From Brevundimonas sp. (GTDB lineage: Bacteria > Pseudomonadota > Alphaproteobacteria > Caulobacterales > Caulobacteraceae), in NCBI RefSeq assembly GCF_013912065.1, contig NZ_JACESA010000006.1:1-64000 (forward strand): a stretch of DNA of 64,000 nucleotides, written 5' to 3'. The position numbers and the translations under genes were made by a program. Of the stretch, positions 6,486-16,104 are shown piece after piece. Every line of letters starts with the position of its first letter. The stretch's first letter is position 1. A model generated the notes under the pieces. The model was given only the letters and a program-made list of their open reading frames with translations. It searched no databases and was not told the origin of the DNA.

Positions 6486-9430
6486 GTCCCAGTTCCTTTT
6501 CCCGACCCCTCGTCGCTCTCGGCACTCTCAAGAGAGACCGCTCGCCATCCCTCGCCCCTCTCCAGAACGCCCACGCCGCCAATCGCCACGCCGAGTAGCC
6601 GACCGTCAACCACATTATGGCTTTCATCAAAAACAGCCTCGGCGTGGTGAGCTTCCACTTCTACCCAAAGACTGGAAACCGCAGTCTGCTCCGGTGCCAG
6701 ATCAATTGCGTAGTCGTGCATGCCCTCCTTAAGGATGAAAACACCCTCCCTTTTACCGCCGACCTTGACCGCCACCTTCTGAGGGGTGCCGCCCACTACC
6801 GAATTGCGGCCGCTCAGACGCAGGACCAGGCGCGGCCGGACAGGCTGACTGTCGAGTATGAACCGCAGCGCGCCCTTTGCGCCCGCCACCCAAGTGAGAT
6901 TGGGCTCCGGCAGGTGAAAACCCTGGGCCAGGGCCTCAGCGCCTCGCTCACCTTCAATTGTCTTGTAAATCTCCCCGACACCGAACATCGGCGGCGCGAA
7001 GGAGCGGGGGATCAAGATCATACTGCGTAGCATGATGCTCAGACGCCGCGGGTCGACGATCGTTCCATTCTCATCCAGTACGGGCTCCGAATGGTCTGGC
7101 ACGATTTCCATCTGAACATTGCGCGCGCCCCTTAGGGCCATCGGCGGGATCGGGACGTGGACTTCTGTCTCGTGTTCGGGAACGCGCAGGTAGGCGACGA
7201 ACTTGCCGTTGATGGCCACGTGGCAGTGTTGCTCGCGGCCCGTCTCCACGGATCGTCTTCCCCGGACCCGCAGGACGAGTTCGTGATCCTCAAAACTCGC
7301 CTTGGCGGCGGCCCCGATGGAGAAGGAGACGACCCCGCGTTCGCCGGCCAGCCAACTGTGCTCGGCCTCGGGCGGCGAGAAGCCGTTCATCAAATAAGGC
7401 AGCGCCGTGCCGCCGGCCGCAGCCGACAGACGACGGCCGAGGGGGATTTGGTGAGTGATCTCGAAAGGCGCGGAATAGTCCGTCCAACGGATCGGAGTGG
7501 CTGGACCGGTTGAATAGACAGCTTGTGGAATGTCACGATGCGTGCCCAGCATCATGAGCCAGCGCGGGTCCCGGGCGAAGGCGTCGCGGATGTACTGCCG
7601 CTGCTGCTCGACGGGCTCTTCGCCCTCCATCGCGACCACCAAGCTCTCTTCGTAAACGTAGCTTGTGTAGTTGCTCTGGGCGAGCGGGCCGGAGACCGCG
7701 GCGGCCAGGCGGAAATAGTTGTGCGTTTCGCCGTCCAGTAGCGTCAGGAGATGTTCGGGAGCCGTCTGGGTCAACGCGGTACGGTACAGGAACCGTCCCG
7801 ACTGATTGTCGCCCGTCGCTAGGAGAAGGGAAGGAATGTCCGTAAACTGCGCATTCTCGAACCGACATTTTTGCTCACCAGCCAGGTCACGAGAGCGGCT
7901 GATCATGCCTGAACAGGCGAACATCGCTTCCGGCTGATCGCTCAAGGTTTTAGCCAAACTTGCAAAGTGATCCGAGAACAGGCTGTCGCGCACATCGAGG
8001 AAGGCGACCAGCGGCGTGGTTGGAACCGCTAGGACTGGCTTGAGTAGAGGTCCCATCCGGTCATTTCGGGTGGGCACCCCGTCAAAGCGGGCGCTGTCGG
8101 AACTGAACTGGCCGGTATGAAGGGTCACGAATTTTACAGCCCCCGATCCGACGATCAGTTCGGCCTCATGATGTTTGGCGAAACGCCGGTCACAGACGAT
8201 GTGCAGATTGATCGCAGCGCGAACCTGGCGCGACAACTCACCCAACCGCTCGCGAACGTCCTCGATCGCCGCCTTGCGTGCATCTAGGATGACCGTAACG
8301 CTGGCGTCGGTCAGAAAAATTGACTGAAAATGTTGCTGCCGGCCCCTGGTCTCCTCGAGCAGCGCGCTCAAACTGCCCTCGAGTGAGCATTTCTCACGCA
8401 GTATATTTTGGCCGAGGAGCACTCGCTCACGCGCCTCTTCAGGCCGGTCCCGGATTCGGTGCAGAGCTTGCAGAACCTGCTGGCCGAGGATTTCCTCGCC
8501 CCGAGTGTCATCGACCAGATAGACGACGTCCTTGAACAGCTTGTCGATCAGAGGATTGGGCGTGGCGATCACGGCGGCGCCGCCGGCTAGCCCCTCGAAC
8601 AGGCGGTTACTCATGATGCCGGCGTTCTTGTGCGGCAGGGACGAGAGCGCCAGACAGATGCCGGCCCGATTGATCGCATCCTTCACACTCAGGCCGTCAA
8701 ACGGAAGTTCGCCCCGATAGCTCTCGAAGCCAGCCCAAGGCGCGACCCCGTGGAGCTTCTCAGGGCCATAGATGTCCAGCAAATCCTTGCTGTCGAGAGC
8801 GTTCAACACATCGTGGAACCGGCCTTTGGGACGGCCCAACCGCTCCCAGTTGATGCCGATGTAGAACAGGCGCGACTTGTTGCTGATTCGCGGCTCCAGA
8901 AAGGGCTCCGGTAAGGTGTGGTACATCTGCGGCAGCGGCAGCGGAGGCTGCCGGCCCAGCGCCGAAAAGATGTTCAGCGCATGGGCGTCCGCCAGATCAG
9001 ATGCGCATGATATCAGATCCAGATGGGTTGCGAACTTGGCTATACTGCCGTGATATCCAAAATCATGATAGAATTCAATTGGCTGCCAAATTGCATAGTA
9101 AGAATACTTGTCAATCACGCGTGGCGACAGGAAGTGCAGCGAAAGAACGAATTCCACGAGATCTGCATTCAACGCTTTACCGGGGCTAGCCGCAGAATCC
9201 TGACCGGCCCAAAGGACCTTGCCGTTGTCATCAATGACGATCGCATCCGCGCCGATGTTTTCCGCAGCGCTGAGAATCCGTTGGAGCACCTCGTATTCAG
9301 CATTCTTCAGATCAGGCCAGGTATGGATGACAGCAAAGGCGTTCCTGGCGCTGACCGGAACGGCGACGCCCTCCAGCACGGCCCCGGAAACCGCGGCAGG
9401 CGCCTCGATTGATTTGATCGGCTTCTTCAA
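6482..9430 (-). CDS. 982-aa double glycosyltransferase with tandem C-terminal beta-rich repeats
   Basis: The start chosen is TTG at 9430, eight bases after GGAG and 30 bases behind the preceding stop. The open frame extends to 9598 but would overlap the upstream gene by 139 bases. Residues about 186-345 resemble the donor half of a GT-B (CgeB-like) enzyme: LFYIGINWERLGRP, then NRLFEGLAGGAAVIATPNP. Residues about 375-560 look like a GT-A (GT2-like) domain with VTVILDARK, LHIVCD and a degenerate FLDVRDSL where a DxD would be. Residues about 682-804 and 835-954 are two copies of one beta-rich module: GF..PE....W.AG..G, LVLR..GR.SV..G, then a ..D..VVD/TIVD.R.L strand. The modules may bind carbohydrate. 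The gene is coupled to the Fcl-like gene by ATGA. Confidence 0.65.
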   Translation of the reverse strand: MKKPIKSIEAPAAVSGAVLEGVAVPVSARNAFAVIHTWPDLKNAEYEVLQRILSAAENIGADAIVIDDNGKVLWAGQDSAASPGKALNADLVEFVLSLHFLSPRVIDKYSYYAIWQPIEFYHDFGYHGSIAKFATHLDLISCASDLADAHALNIFSALGRQPPLPLPQMYHTLPEPFLEPRISNKSRLFYIGINWERLGRPKGRFHDVLNALDSKDLLDIYGPEKLHGVAPWAGFESYRGELPFDGLSVKDAINRAGICLALSSLPHKNAGIMSNRLFEGLAGGAAVIATPNPLIDKLFKDVVYLVDDTRGEEILGQQVLQALHRIRDRPEEARERVLLGQNILREKCSLEGSLSALLEETRGRQQHFQSIFLTDASVTVILDARKAAIEDVRERLGELSRQVRAAINLHIVCDRRFAKHHEAELIVGSGAVKFVTLHTGQFSSDSARFDGVPTRNDRMGPLLKPVLAVPTTPLVAFLDVRDSLFSDHFASLAKTLSDQPEAMFACSGMISRSRDLAGEQKCRFENAQFTDIPSLLLATGDNQSGRFLYRTALTQTAPEHLLTLLDGETHNYFRLAAAVSGPLAQSNYTSYVYEESLVVAMEGEEPVEQQRQYIRDAFARDPRWLMMLGTHRDIPQAVYSTGPATPIRWTDYSAPFEITHQIPLGRRLSAAAGGTALPYLMNGFSPPEAEHSWLAGERGVVSFSIGAAAKASFEDHELVLRVRGRRSVETGREQHCHVAINGKFVAYLRVPEHETEVHVPIPPMALRGARNVQMEIVPDHSEPVLDENGTIVDPRRLSIMLRSMILIPRSFAPPMFGVGEIYKTIEGERGAEALAQGFHLPEPNLTWVAGAKGALRFILDSQPVRPRLVLRLSGRNSVVGGTPQKVAVKVGGKREGVFILKEGMHDYAIDLAPEQTAVSSLWVEVEAHHAEAVFDESHNVVDGRLLGVAIGGVGVLERGEGWRAVSLESAESDEGSGKGTGT

Positions 9431-9459
9431 TCTGCTCTCTCCGTTTCGCCGCCGTCCGC

Positions 9460-12400
9460 TTAGTTCAGCGGCTTTAGGGAAAATGATGTGAGGTCGCCGA
9501 GCCCGCGCGAACACCACCCGCTCAAAGTCCACACGTTGTCCGTCCAGACAAACTGGCTGACGACGATCAAGGGTGCTTGCGAAAGACCCACGATCCATAA
9601 GGTCTGCTCGCGCAGGACCCAGATGCCGGTCTCGCCGTCCGAGGTTCTGATCCGACTGTCGCGCGTTAGCTCAAAGGAGACGTCGCTATCCAGAAGGTAC
9701 AGGGTCCACTCCCCCACGCAATTTGCCCGCCCGAAGGTGATTCCGGCCTCCGCCGGCGAGATTTCGGCGGCCTGTCGCCAGTCGTCCTCGGTGTCGAATC
9801 CTCCGAAATCCAAGACAGGCGCCGCGCGGGAATCCCCGTACGCTACCTGCCGTAGACGACCCACCACCGGCGCGCCGTCAATGTCCATAAGGACGTATAT
9901 CCTCTTCGACAGTCGACGCAATTGGTGAAAGCGGTAGTCGTGGCGCGCCCACAAACCCGGAGGGTCCAGCACCTCCTCCGCTGTGAACGCTCCGAGCAGG
10001 GCGACTTCCATCCGGGAGGCTCCGGTACAGACGATCGGCGCTAGAAGCGCATCCCGCCAGCAATCACTATCGATAACAGGCATGACATCCGTCCGGGCCG
10101 ACGGCAGAGCGAAAACGTCAATGTCGAGAAACACGCCCCAACCGGTATATTTAGAAACGACTTCCTCTGGCGGTAGCGTCACCCGCCGGCCGTTCGCCGT
10201 CAGAGCGCCATAGCGTTTCACACCCCAATCCTTGTTGAGGAAAACGATTTCGAGCGCCCCGGACGCCGTCCAAGACCAGTCACCCATCCTCACGCCGTCC
10301 GCAGTTTCGAGCATCCCCTCCGCCAGAAACACGATTCGGGCGAACGGCTCGCTGAACAGGTCCCGCAACTCAGCGACAAGCCCCGGCAGGATATCTTCCA
10401 GCAGATCCCTGGGCGTCCAGCGCTTCGCTGTCGGAGCACCGGTCCGCTGATTTCCGATCAGCGCGACATAGTAGTCCGCATGTCCGCGATCAGCCTCGAT
10501 CTTTTTGGCAAAGAACTCGGTGAGTGCTGATCCTAGCGGATTCGTCTTGCGGATGAACAGTCTCTTCTCGACGTCCGCCGCGTGGGACGCAGTCCGGAGA
10601 TCCGAATCCAACGCCAGGCCGGTCGCGGTTCGAAGGTAAAGGTGCTCCGCGTGGCCGGCTAAACCGTATTTCGGCGTCATCGCCACGGTGTCGAAGAAAT
10701 TCATCTCCGGGCCGAACCCCAAGTTCATCGCGGAAAACAGCTCAAAACATTCGGGGTTGGCGTGAACCTCACGGGCGAGTTTGGGCGTCGTTAGAATAAA
10801 GGGATCTCCCGTCCGAAGATTATGTGACGAAAGAACCCCGTGAACCCACCGCTCCACCACCGGATGGAGTCTACGACTATAGGTGGCCATGGCCTCAGAC
10901 GAGACATCCACAAACTCCATCAATCTCCCAAAGGACATCCACCGCATATCCGCCGCATATCCGGATATCGAATAATTATGGGAAAACGATCTATTTCTGT
11001 CCGACATAGGAAGCGGGCCGGGCGAGAAATTGAACGCCACCTGATCCTTACGGAAATCGGAGCTGTCGAAGATTCCTTTGTAGGTCGAGAAAGCGTGGAA
11101 CGGCTTTCCGTCGCAGTTCTTGAAGACGGCGCCCATGGCGTCATCGAACAGTGCAGGCAGATCCTCAACAAGCTCGGGCGGCCACTCCTGATGCCAGATC
11201 GGCGGAGCAGCCAAGCCCGGAAAACGTTCGGTGAAATCGGAACGCGCCAGAAGGGCGCAAATCTCGGACGGCGGCAGAAGTGGATAGGTGCGATTGCAGA
11301 TGACCTGCAATCTATCGCCGTCCGAGGCCCGCTCCCCGAAAGCTTTGAGCGCCAGGAACAGGTTTTGGAACAGCAGACGTTGGCCGCCCCAGACCACCGT
11401 CGGGTTAAAGATGAACTGGAAGCGATCAAGCATCAGGGGAATGCTCGTCACGCCGAGGTTCGGCGGCAAGCCATCACCCCCGATGGATACGATCGGCACG
11501 ATGTGATCGCCAGACAGGGCGCTCAGAAGGCTGAGTAACTGATAGGGGTCTTCATGCCACGTGATGAAGAACCACAAATCCACCATTTCGGCAGTGCGCG
11601 GCGTGTCCAACACAGCCAGAGCAGCGCGCCGAAGACCGGCTATGGCTTGCCAGATGGCGCTTTTCGGCTTTCCTACCCCGCCATGGGGCGTCACCCGGAG
11701 AAATTGTGCAAACTCCCCCGCCCGCCACAGCCGGGCCCATTCGGTCGCCGCTGAGGGCGCGGCTGACGTCGATCGGACGGGTGGACGTTCGAGCGCCAGA
11801 AGCCAAACGTCCGCGGCGAGAGACGTCGTCGTCACGCCCCCTGCCGGATCGATCAACGCCATCTGGTTGAGAGCGACGAGGGCTTCCATCGGTAAGCCCT
11901 GCGCAGTCCATTCCTCGACCAGAATACCGGAAGGAGCTCCGCAGGCCAGAGCGCGCGCCACCGCCCGGCAACAGGCGCGGTAAGGTCTGGCCCAATTGTG
12001 ATGCCGCGAAACTCTAGCGCAGAAGACTGCGCGCGTCAGGAAGCTGGCCGTTGCAGCCTGCTGGTGGGAAACAGACGCCAGAGCCTTCTCCAGGCAATCG
12101 ATCTGTGTCCACTCGTCCATGGCCAAGATGGCATGGTCCAGAAGCGTTTCCGCCACGGAGGTTGGCTCAGTGGCTGGGGCCGTTGTCAGCAGGGCCAGCC
12201 GTTCCGAATAGGGCCCTGAAGAGCCTACGGTCTGGCTCGCCGCGACAAGGTCGCCTCCCGTCACCGCCGCGCGGGCAAGCCGATCGAGGGCATCTGCATA
12301 GATGCCTGGCTCGCGACGATATACGTCCATAAACGGTCGCAGCAGGTCATAAATGATCTGATGCTCGGTAACGGGATCCGCATAGGCAGATAGCGCCACT

Positions 12401-12714
12401 CGGACGTTATAATCGTGCGGACTCAGTTCGACTACACGCTGGAAATCCGCCCTCGCCTGGGAATGCCTGCCCTCAGCTCGATGCGCATTTGCGGAATCAT
12501 GCGCCACCGCAATAAGGACCCCGTCGGCCCAACAGAGCTTCGGATTCGCAAGCCGCCGCTCTATCGCCTCCGCCAGCGAGCTTTCCCGGATCGAAAGACG
12601 AATTTCGCGACTTTCGGCCGTCCCTGGACCGATTTCCGGCCAGTCGTCTGGCCGCAAGACGTCGATTCCGTCAGCCAGGAAGTCGAGAACGCGCGCGACT
12701 TCGATAGGCGTCAT
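9460..12714 (-). CDS. 1084-aa protein with TPR-like N-terminus and GT14 (core-2/I-branching)-like domain
   Basis: Residues about 70-250 are helical with a recognisable TPR unit (HRAEGRHSQARADFQRVVELSPHD). Residues about 370-650 resemble GT14 beta-1,6-type transferases: WFFITWHEDPYQLLSLLSAL, the V-W-G-G segment TVVWGGQRLLFQNLFLALKAF, then NRTYPLLPPSEICALL (compare the family's SG.DYPL.S..EI..FL), and later GDPFILTTPKLAREV with GPEMNFFDTVAM where the family has W/FxL and a catalytic acidic residue. The C-terminal 400 residues are not recognised and end in beta-rich sequence. It overlaps the preceding SDR by ATGA. A role as a branching or side-chain glycosyltransferase is inference, and the match should be confirmed by a profile search. 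Confidence 0.55.
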   Translation of the reverse strand: MTPIEVARVLDFLADGIDVLRPDDWPEIGPGTAESREIRLSIRESSLAEAIERRLANPKLCWADGVLIAVAHDSANAHRAEGRHSQARADFQRVVELSPHDYNVRVALSAYADPVTEHQIIYDLLRPFMDVYRREPGIYADALDRLARAAVTGGDLVAASQTVGSSGPYSERLALLTTAPATEPTSVAETLLDHAILAMDEWTQIDCLEKALASVSHQQAATASFLTRAVFCARVSRHHNWARPYRACCRAVARALACGAPSGILVEEWTAQGLPMEALVALNQMALIDPAGGVTTTSLAADVWLLALERPPVRSTSAAPSAATEWARLWRAGEFAQFLRVTPHGGVGKPKSAIWQAIAGLRRAALAVLDTPRTAEMVDLWFFITWHEDPYQLLSLLSALSGDHIVPIVSIGGDGLPPNLGVTSIPLMLDRFQFIFNPTVVWGGQRLLFQNLFLALKAFGERASDGDRLQVICNRTYPLLPPSEICALLARSDFTERFPGLAAPPIWHQEWPPELVEDLPALFDDAMGAVFKNCDGKPFHAFSTYKGIFDSSDFRKDQVAFNFSPGPLPMSDRNRSFSHNYSISGYAADMRWMSFGRLMEFVDVSSEAMATYSRRLHPVVERWVHGVLSSHNLRTGDPFILTTPKLAREVHANPECFELFSAMNLGFGPEMNFFDTVAMTPKYGLAGHAEHLYLRTATGLALDSDLRTASHAADVEKRLFIRKTNPLGSALTEFFAKKIEADRGHADYYVALIGNQRTGAPTAKRWTPRDLLEDILPGLVAELRDLFSEPFARIVFLAEGMLETADGVRMGDWSWTASGALEIVFLNKDWGVKRYGALTANGRRVTLPPEEVVSKYTGWGVFLDIDVFALPSARTDVMPVIDSDCWRDALLAPIVCTGASRMEVALLGAFTAEEVLDPPGLWARHDYRFHQLRRLSKRIYVLMDIDGAPVVGRLRQVAYGDSRAAPVLDFGGFDTEDDWRQAAEISPAEAGITFGRANCVGEWTLYLLDSDVSFELTRDSRIRTSDGETGIWVLREQTLWIVGLSQAPLIVVSQFVWTDNVWTLSGWCSRGLGDLTSFSLKPLN

Positions 12715-13640
12715 GGATGCACCGGATGCTGGGCCGTTGAAACCTGGTCCGCGAGCATACCGAGCCTGTGGGCTTCCAGGACCCCTGCAAGACCCTCGCG
12801 AAGGGAAACGTGGGCCTGCCAGCCGGGAACAGGCGTATCATTGACCCACGGAGTCATGACCTCGCGGTCGCGATAAGGTCGGCCGCCCCATTGAATCGGC
12901 AAGGCCACGCCAGCAACCTCTTCGAAGACGGCAACGATGTCCTTGAGCCGATAGCTCTCACCGGACCGGACGGCGAATGTCGCCTGCTCCCCCGGGTTGT
13001 CCTTCAGCCAGGTCGCGGCGGCCAGATACGCTTCGACCACATCATCCACATGGACCATGTCGAGGACCTGCTCGCCCAGGCTCATGCTGAGAGGATCGCC
13101 ATGGCGCAGAACCCGCAGCAGCAGTGGGATAATCTTGCTGCGCGGATCAGAGGGGCCATAGACGTCGAAAAGTTTCAGGTTGGCGACTCCGATGCCGTGA
13201 GCGTCATTGTAGAAAGCGGCGATGTCCTCAAACGCCTGCTTACTTGCGGCGTAGAGGTTACTTGCTAGATACAGTACGCCGCCGTCATGATGCTGCCATG
13301 ACGTGCCAGTATTGACGAAACGATTAACGCCATTGCGCGCCATCGCATCCAATAGCTGGGTCGGAAAGGTCACATTAGCCTGGACAATGTCGGCGATGGC
13401 TTCCGGCGAATGTTCGATGACAACCGCTGAAGCCACGTGGAAAACCACGTCTGGGGCCGCGTATGCGACGATATTGGCAAGCGAAGCTGGGGCGTCGATG
13501 CGAGCGGCCTTCGCACGAGGGTCGAGACGACCGGCCGGCTCACCGCGGATGAGCGCGGTCACCTCATGTCCATCATCAAGCAGGCGAGAGAGAAGGCGAC
13601 CGCCTATAAAGCCGCTACCGCCGGTTACCAGCGCCCGCAC
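12711..13640 (-). CDS. NAD-dependent sugar reductase/epimerase, CDP-abequose/paratose-synthase type
   Basis: Extended SDR of 309 residues with TGGSGFIGG at the N-terminus, DVVFHVAS, NTGTSWQ and the catalytic YAASK near residue 130, followed by KLFDVYGPSDPRSKIIP and DMVHVDDVVEAY. It sits directly behind rfbF-rfbG-rfbH, where CDP-3,6-dideoxyhexose clusters carry the terminal C4 reductase (RfbJ for abequose, RfbS for paratose). It therefore probably makes the final dideoxysugar from the keto intermediate. Which stereoisomer cannot be told. There are 32 bases between the rfbH stop and its start. Its stop overlaps the start of the 1084-aa gene. An epimerase acting on another nucleotide sugar is the main alternative. 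Confidence 0.75.
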   Translation of the reverse strand: MRALVTGGSGFIGGRLLSRLLDDGHEVTALIRGEPAGRLDPRAKAARIDAPASLANIVAYAAPDVVFHVASAVVIEHSPEAIADIVQANVTFPTQLLDAMARNGVNRFVNTGTSWQHHDGGVLYLASNLYAASKQAFEDIAAFYNDAHGIGVANLKLFDVYGPSDPRSKIIPLLLRVLRHGDPLSMSLGEQVLDMVHVDDVVEAYLAAATWLKDNPGEQATFAVRSGESYRLKDIVAVFEEVAGVALPIQWGGRPYRDREVMTPWVNDTPVPGWQAHVSLREGLAGVLEAHRLGMLADQVSTAQHPVHP

Positions 13641-13672
13641 TTTAAGGCCTCACGCCAAGAGACAATGGGCGC

Positions 13673-15007
13673 TTAGGGCTTCGCATCGAAAAAACCGCTA
13701 ATCGTTTCGATCATATAGTCGAGATGCAAGGTCGTCAGCCCCGGATAGACGCCGATCCAGAACGTACGATCGACGATCACGTCCGCGTTTGTCAGATTCC
13801 CAACGACTCTATATTCACGGTCCTTCATGTAAGGCTGGCGCAACAGGTTGCCGCCGAACAGAAGGCGCGTAGCGATCTTCTTTTCGTTCAGCATCTTGAC
13901 CATGGCGTCACGTCCGCCTCCCGGCGCGCTCTGGCGCAGGGTCAGCAAGAAGCCGAACCAGGAGGGGTCGCTGTTGGCGGTCGCCTCAGGAAGGATCAGG
14001 AACTCCTCAAGGTGCTTCAGACCAGCCTTGAGATAATTGAAGTTGTCCCGACGCGCCTTAATGAAGGATTCCAGGTGATCCATCTGAGCCAGACCGACCG
14101 CCGCCTGCATGTCGGTGATCTTCAAATTATAGCCGAGATGTGAGTAGGTGTATTTGTGATCATAGCCGTAAGGCAGGTCCCCCAACTGCCAGTCGAAACG
14201 CCGCTTACAGGTGTTGTCCATGCCCGGCTCGCACCAGCAGTCCCGCCCCCAGTCACGGACTGATTCCATGGCGCGACGGACTGCAGGATCCCGCGTGAAC
14301 ACGGCGCCGCCCTCGCCCATGGTGATGTGGTGGGCGGGATAGAAGCTGACAGTGCCGACATCCCCAAAGGTGCCGACCAACTTATCATCGTAAGTTGCGC
14401 CTAGAGCGTCGCAACAATCCTCGACCAACCAAAGATTGTGCTTCTCCGCGACCGCCATGATCGCTCCGAGGTCAAACGGATTGCCGAGAGTGTGGGCGAC
14501 CATAATCGCTTTGGTTTTGGGAGAGATCGCTTCTTCGAGTTTGGAGACATCCATGTTGTAAGTCGGGATGTCGACGTCGAGGAACACAGGCACCAGATTG
14601 TTCTGGAGAGATGGGTTGACCGTGGTCGGAAAGCCGGTCGCGCATGTGATGACTTCGTCACCTGGCTTCAGGGCGCGATCGCCATGTATGTGCGAGGTGA
14701 GGCCGGTCAGGGCCACGAGGTTGGCCGAAGAACCCGAGTTGACCGTCTGAACGCCCTTACGGATGCCGAGGAATTGCCCCAGACGCGCTTCGAAGGCCGT
14801 GTTGAAACGACCGGTGGTGAGCCAGAAATCCAGTGAAGAATCTACGAGAGAAACCATGTCGGTGTGATCATACACCTTGCCCGCGACAGGCACCGGAGAC
14901 TCGCCGGCCACAAAGGGTTTCGGCGCGTGCGCCATTTTCGCATACTCGGCGGTAAGCGCGAGAATTTCTCGCCGCAGCTCAGCAGCGGACTTGCCTTCGG
15001 TAGACAT
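13673..15007 (-). CDS. rfbH: CDP-4-dehydro-6-deoxyglucose 3-dehydratase (E1)
   Basis: A 444-residue PMP-dependent, aspartate-aminotransferase-fold enzyme that removes the C3 hydroxyl in CDP-3,6-dideoxyhexose synthesis. Two diagnostic features are visible. The position of the usual PLP lysine is His ([15 protein letters not shown]), as in E1 dehydratases rather than sugar aminotransferases. Four cysteines have the exact C-x57-C-x1-C-x7-C spacing of the E1 [2Fe-2S] ligands (second Cys of EDCCD, then CWC and NTC). The cycle needs electrons from an E3 reductase (AscD/RfbI/DdhD type), which is not seen in this window. Its ATG overlaps the rfbG stop by one base (TAATG). Confidence 0.95.
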   Translation of the reverse strand: MSTEGKSAAELRREILALTAEYAKMAHAPKPFVAGESPVPVAGKVYDHTDMVSLVDSSLDFWLTTGRFNTAFEARLGQFLGIRKGVQTVNSGSSANLVALTGLTSHIHGDRALKPGDEVITCATGFPTTVNPSLQNNLVPVFLDVDIPTYNMDVSKLEEAISPKTKAIMVAHTLGNPFDLGAIMAVAEKHNLWLVEDCCDALGATYDDKLVGTFGDVGTVSFYPAHHITMGEGGAVFTRDPAVRRAMESVRDWGRDCWCEPGMDNTCKRRFDWQLGDLPYGYDHKYTYSHLGYNLKITDMQAAVGLAQMDHLESFIKARRDNFNYLKAGLKHLEEFLILPEATANSDPSWFGFLLTLRQSAPGGGRDAMVKMLNEKKIATRLLFGGNLLRQPYMKDREYRVVGNLTNADVIVDRTFWIGVYPGLTTLHLDYMIETISGFFDAKP

Positions 15008-16104
15008 TAGTTCTTTTCCAGTTGCGCCGACGACGTAGCGAAGTAATCGGAGATTTGTTTCTCGGTAAAAGCGACGAGGTCCTTACCCGCGGCCTCCGCT
15101 TTGTACCAACTGACGGTGGCTTGGATCGTCTGGTCGAAATTCCAAGCCGGCTCCCATTTCAAAAGCCGTCGAGCCTTGGATGAATCCAACTTGAGATAAC
15201 CAGCTTCATGAACGTGCGCACCCCCGTCGCGTCGCCATGCTGCGCCGTCGCCCCAGGCGGAGCAGACACTGTTGACGACATCAAGAACTGTCCGTTCTGA
15301 CGATGCGCCAGGACCAAAATTCCAGCCCTCCGCCATTGGTCCGGAGGGCTCGGCGTAAAGGCGTTCCGCCAAGGCGATATAGCCGGACAGAGGCTCCAGT
15401 ACATGTTGCCATGGACGAACCGCCAGGGGATTCCGGATCGGAACCTCCTGGCCAGCCAGAATGTTGCGAATGAGGTCCGGCACAAGGCGGTCCTCCGACC
15501 AATCCCCGCCGCCGATCACATTGCCAGCCCGACCGGAACCGAGACCTACGACGCCAGCATCGCGGAAGTAGGAATTCCGAAAGGCGCTCACGACCAGTTC
15601 TGAGCATCCCTTGCTGTTGCTGTAGGGATCATAACCGCCCATCGGCTCGTTCTCACGATAGCCCCAAAACCATTCATTATTCTCGTAGCATTTGTCGCTA
15701 GTCACAGCGACCACGGCCCTAACGCCTATGGCGCGCCGGACGGCGTCCAGAACATGAACCGTGCCCATCACGTTTGTGGAATAGGTGCCGACCGGATCCC
15801 GATAAGAAAGACGCACCAAGGGCTGGGCCGCAAGGTGGAACACGATTTCCGCACCGCTCTTTTCGAGCGCGGCGTCCACCACTTGCCGATCGCGAATGTC
15901 GCCGATAACTGATGAAGCGAAGGCACCTGCGCGCTCAGCAGCCTTGAACAAGTTCGCCTCACCCTCGGGGGCCAAGGCCAAGCCGTGGATTTCCGCCCCC
16001 CAGCGATGCAACGCAAACGCCAGCCAAGATCCTTTGAAGCCAGTATGCCCGGTCAGAAGAACTCTTTTGCCGCGCCAGAACGCCTCCCGGTCCGCCCGAC
16101 TCAC
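15007..16104 (-). CDS. rfbG: CDP-glucose 4,6-dehydratase
   Basis: Extended SDR that converts CDP-glucose to CDP-4-keto-6-deoxyglucose. It has [14 protein letters not shown] at the N-terminus (the HTGFKG loop is typical of RfbG), [24 protein letters not shown] and YSNSK as catalytic Y-x3-K, then [12 protein letters not shown] and [13 protein letters not shown]. The start is placed at GTG 16104, which overlaps the TGA of rfbF (GTGA) and gives 365 residues, the usual family length. The upstream ATG at 16185 would overlap rfbF by 85 bases with unrelated sequence. It is the second step of the dideoxyhexose pathway. Confidence 0.95.
   Translation of the reverse strand: MSRADREAFWRGKRVLLTGHTGFKGSWLAFALHRWGAEIHGLALAPEGEANLFKAAERAGAFASSVIGDIRDRQVVDAALEKSGAEIVFHLAAQPLVRLSYRDPVGTYSTNVMGTVHVLDAVRRAIGVRAVVAVTSDKCYENNEWFWGYRENEPMGGYDPYSNSKGCSELVVSAFRNSYFRDAGVVGLGSGRAGNVIGGGDWSEDRLVPDLIRNILAGQEVPIRNPLAVRPWQHVLEPLSGYIALAERLYAEPSGPMAEGWNFGPGASSERTVLDVVNSVCSAWGDGAAWRRDGGAHVHEAGYLKLDSSKARRLLKWEPAWNFDQTIQATVSWYKAEAAGKDLVAFTEKQISDYFATSSAQLEKN

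Noticed and set aside
13673-15007. RfbH as a PLP sugar aminotransferase
   Set aside because: The catalytic lysine is replaced by His and four cysteines have the E1 iron-sulfur spacing, so it is a dehydratase.
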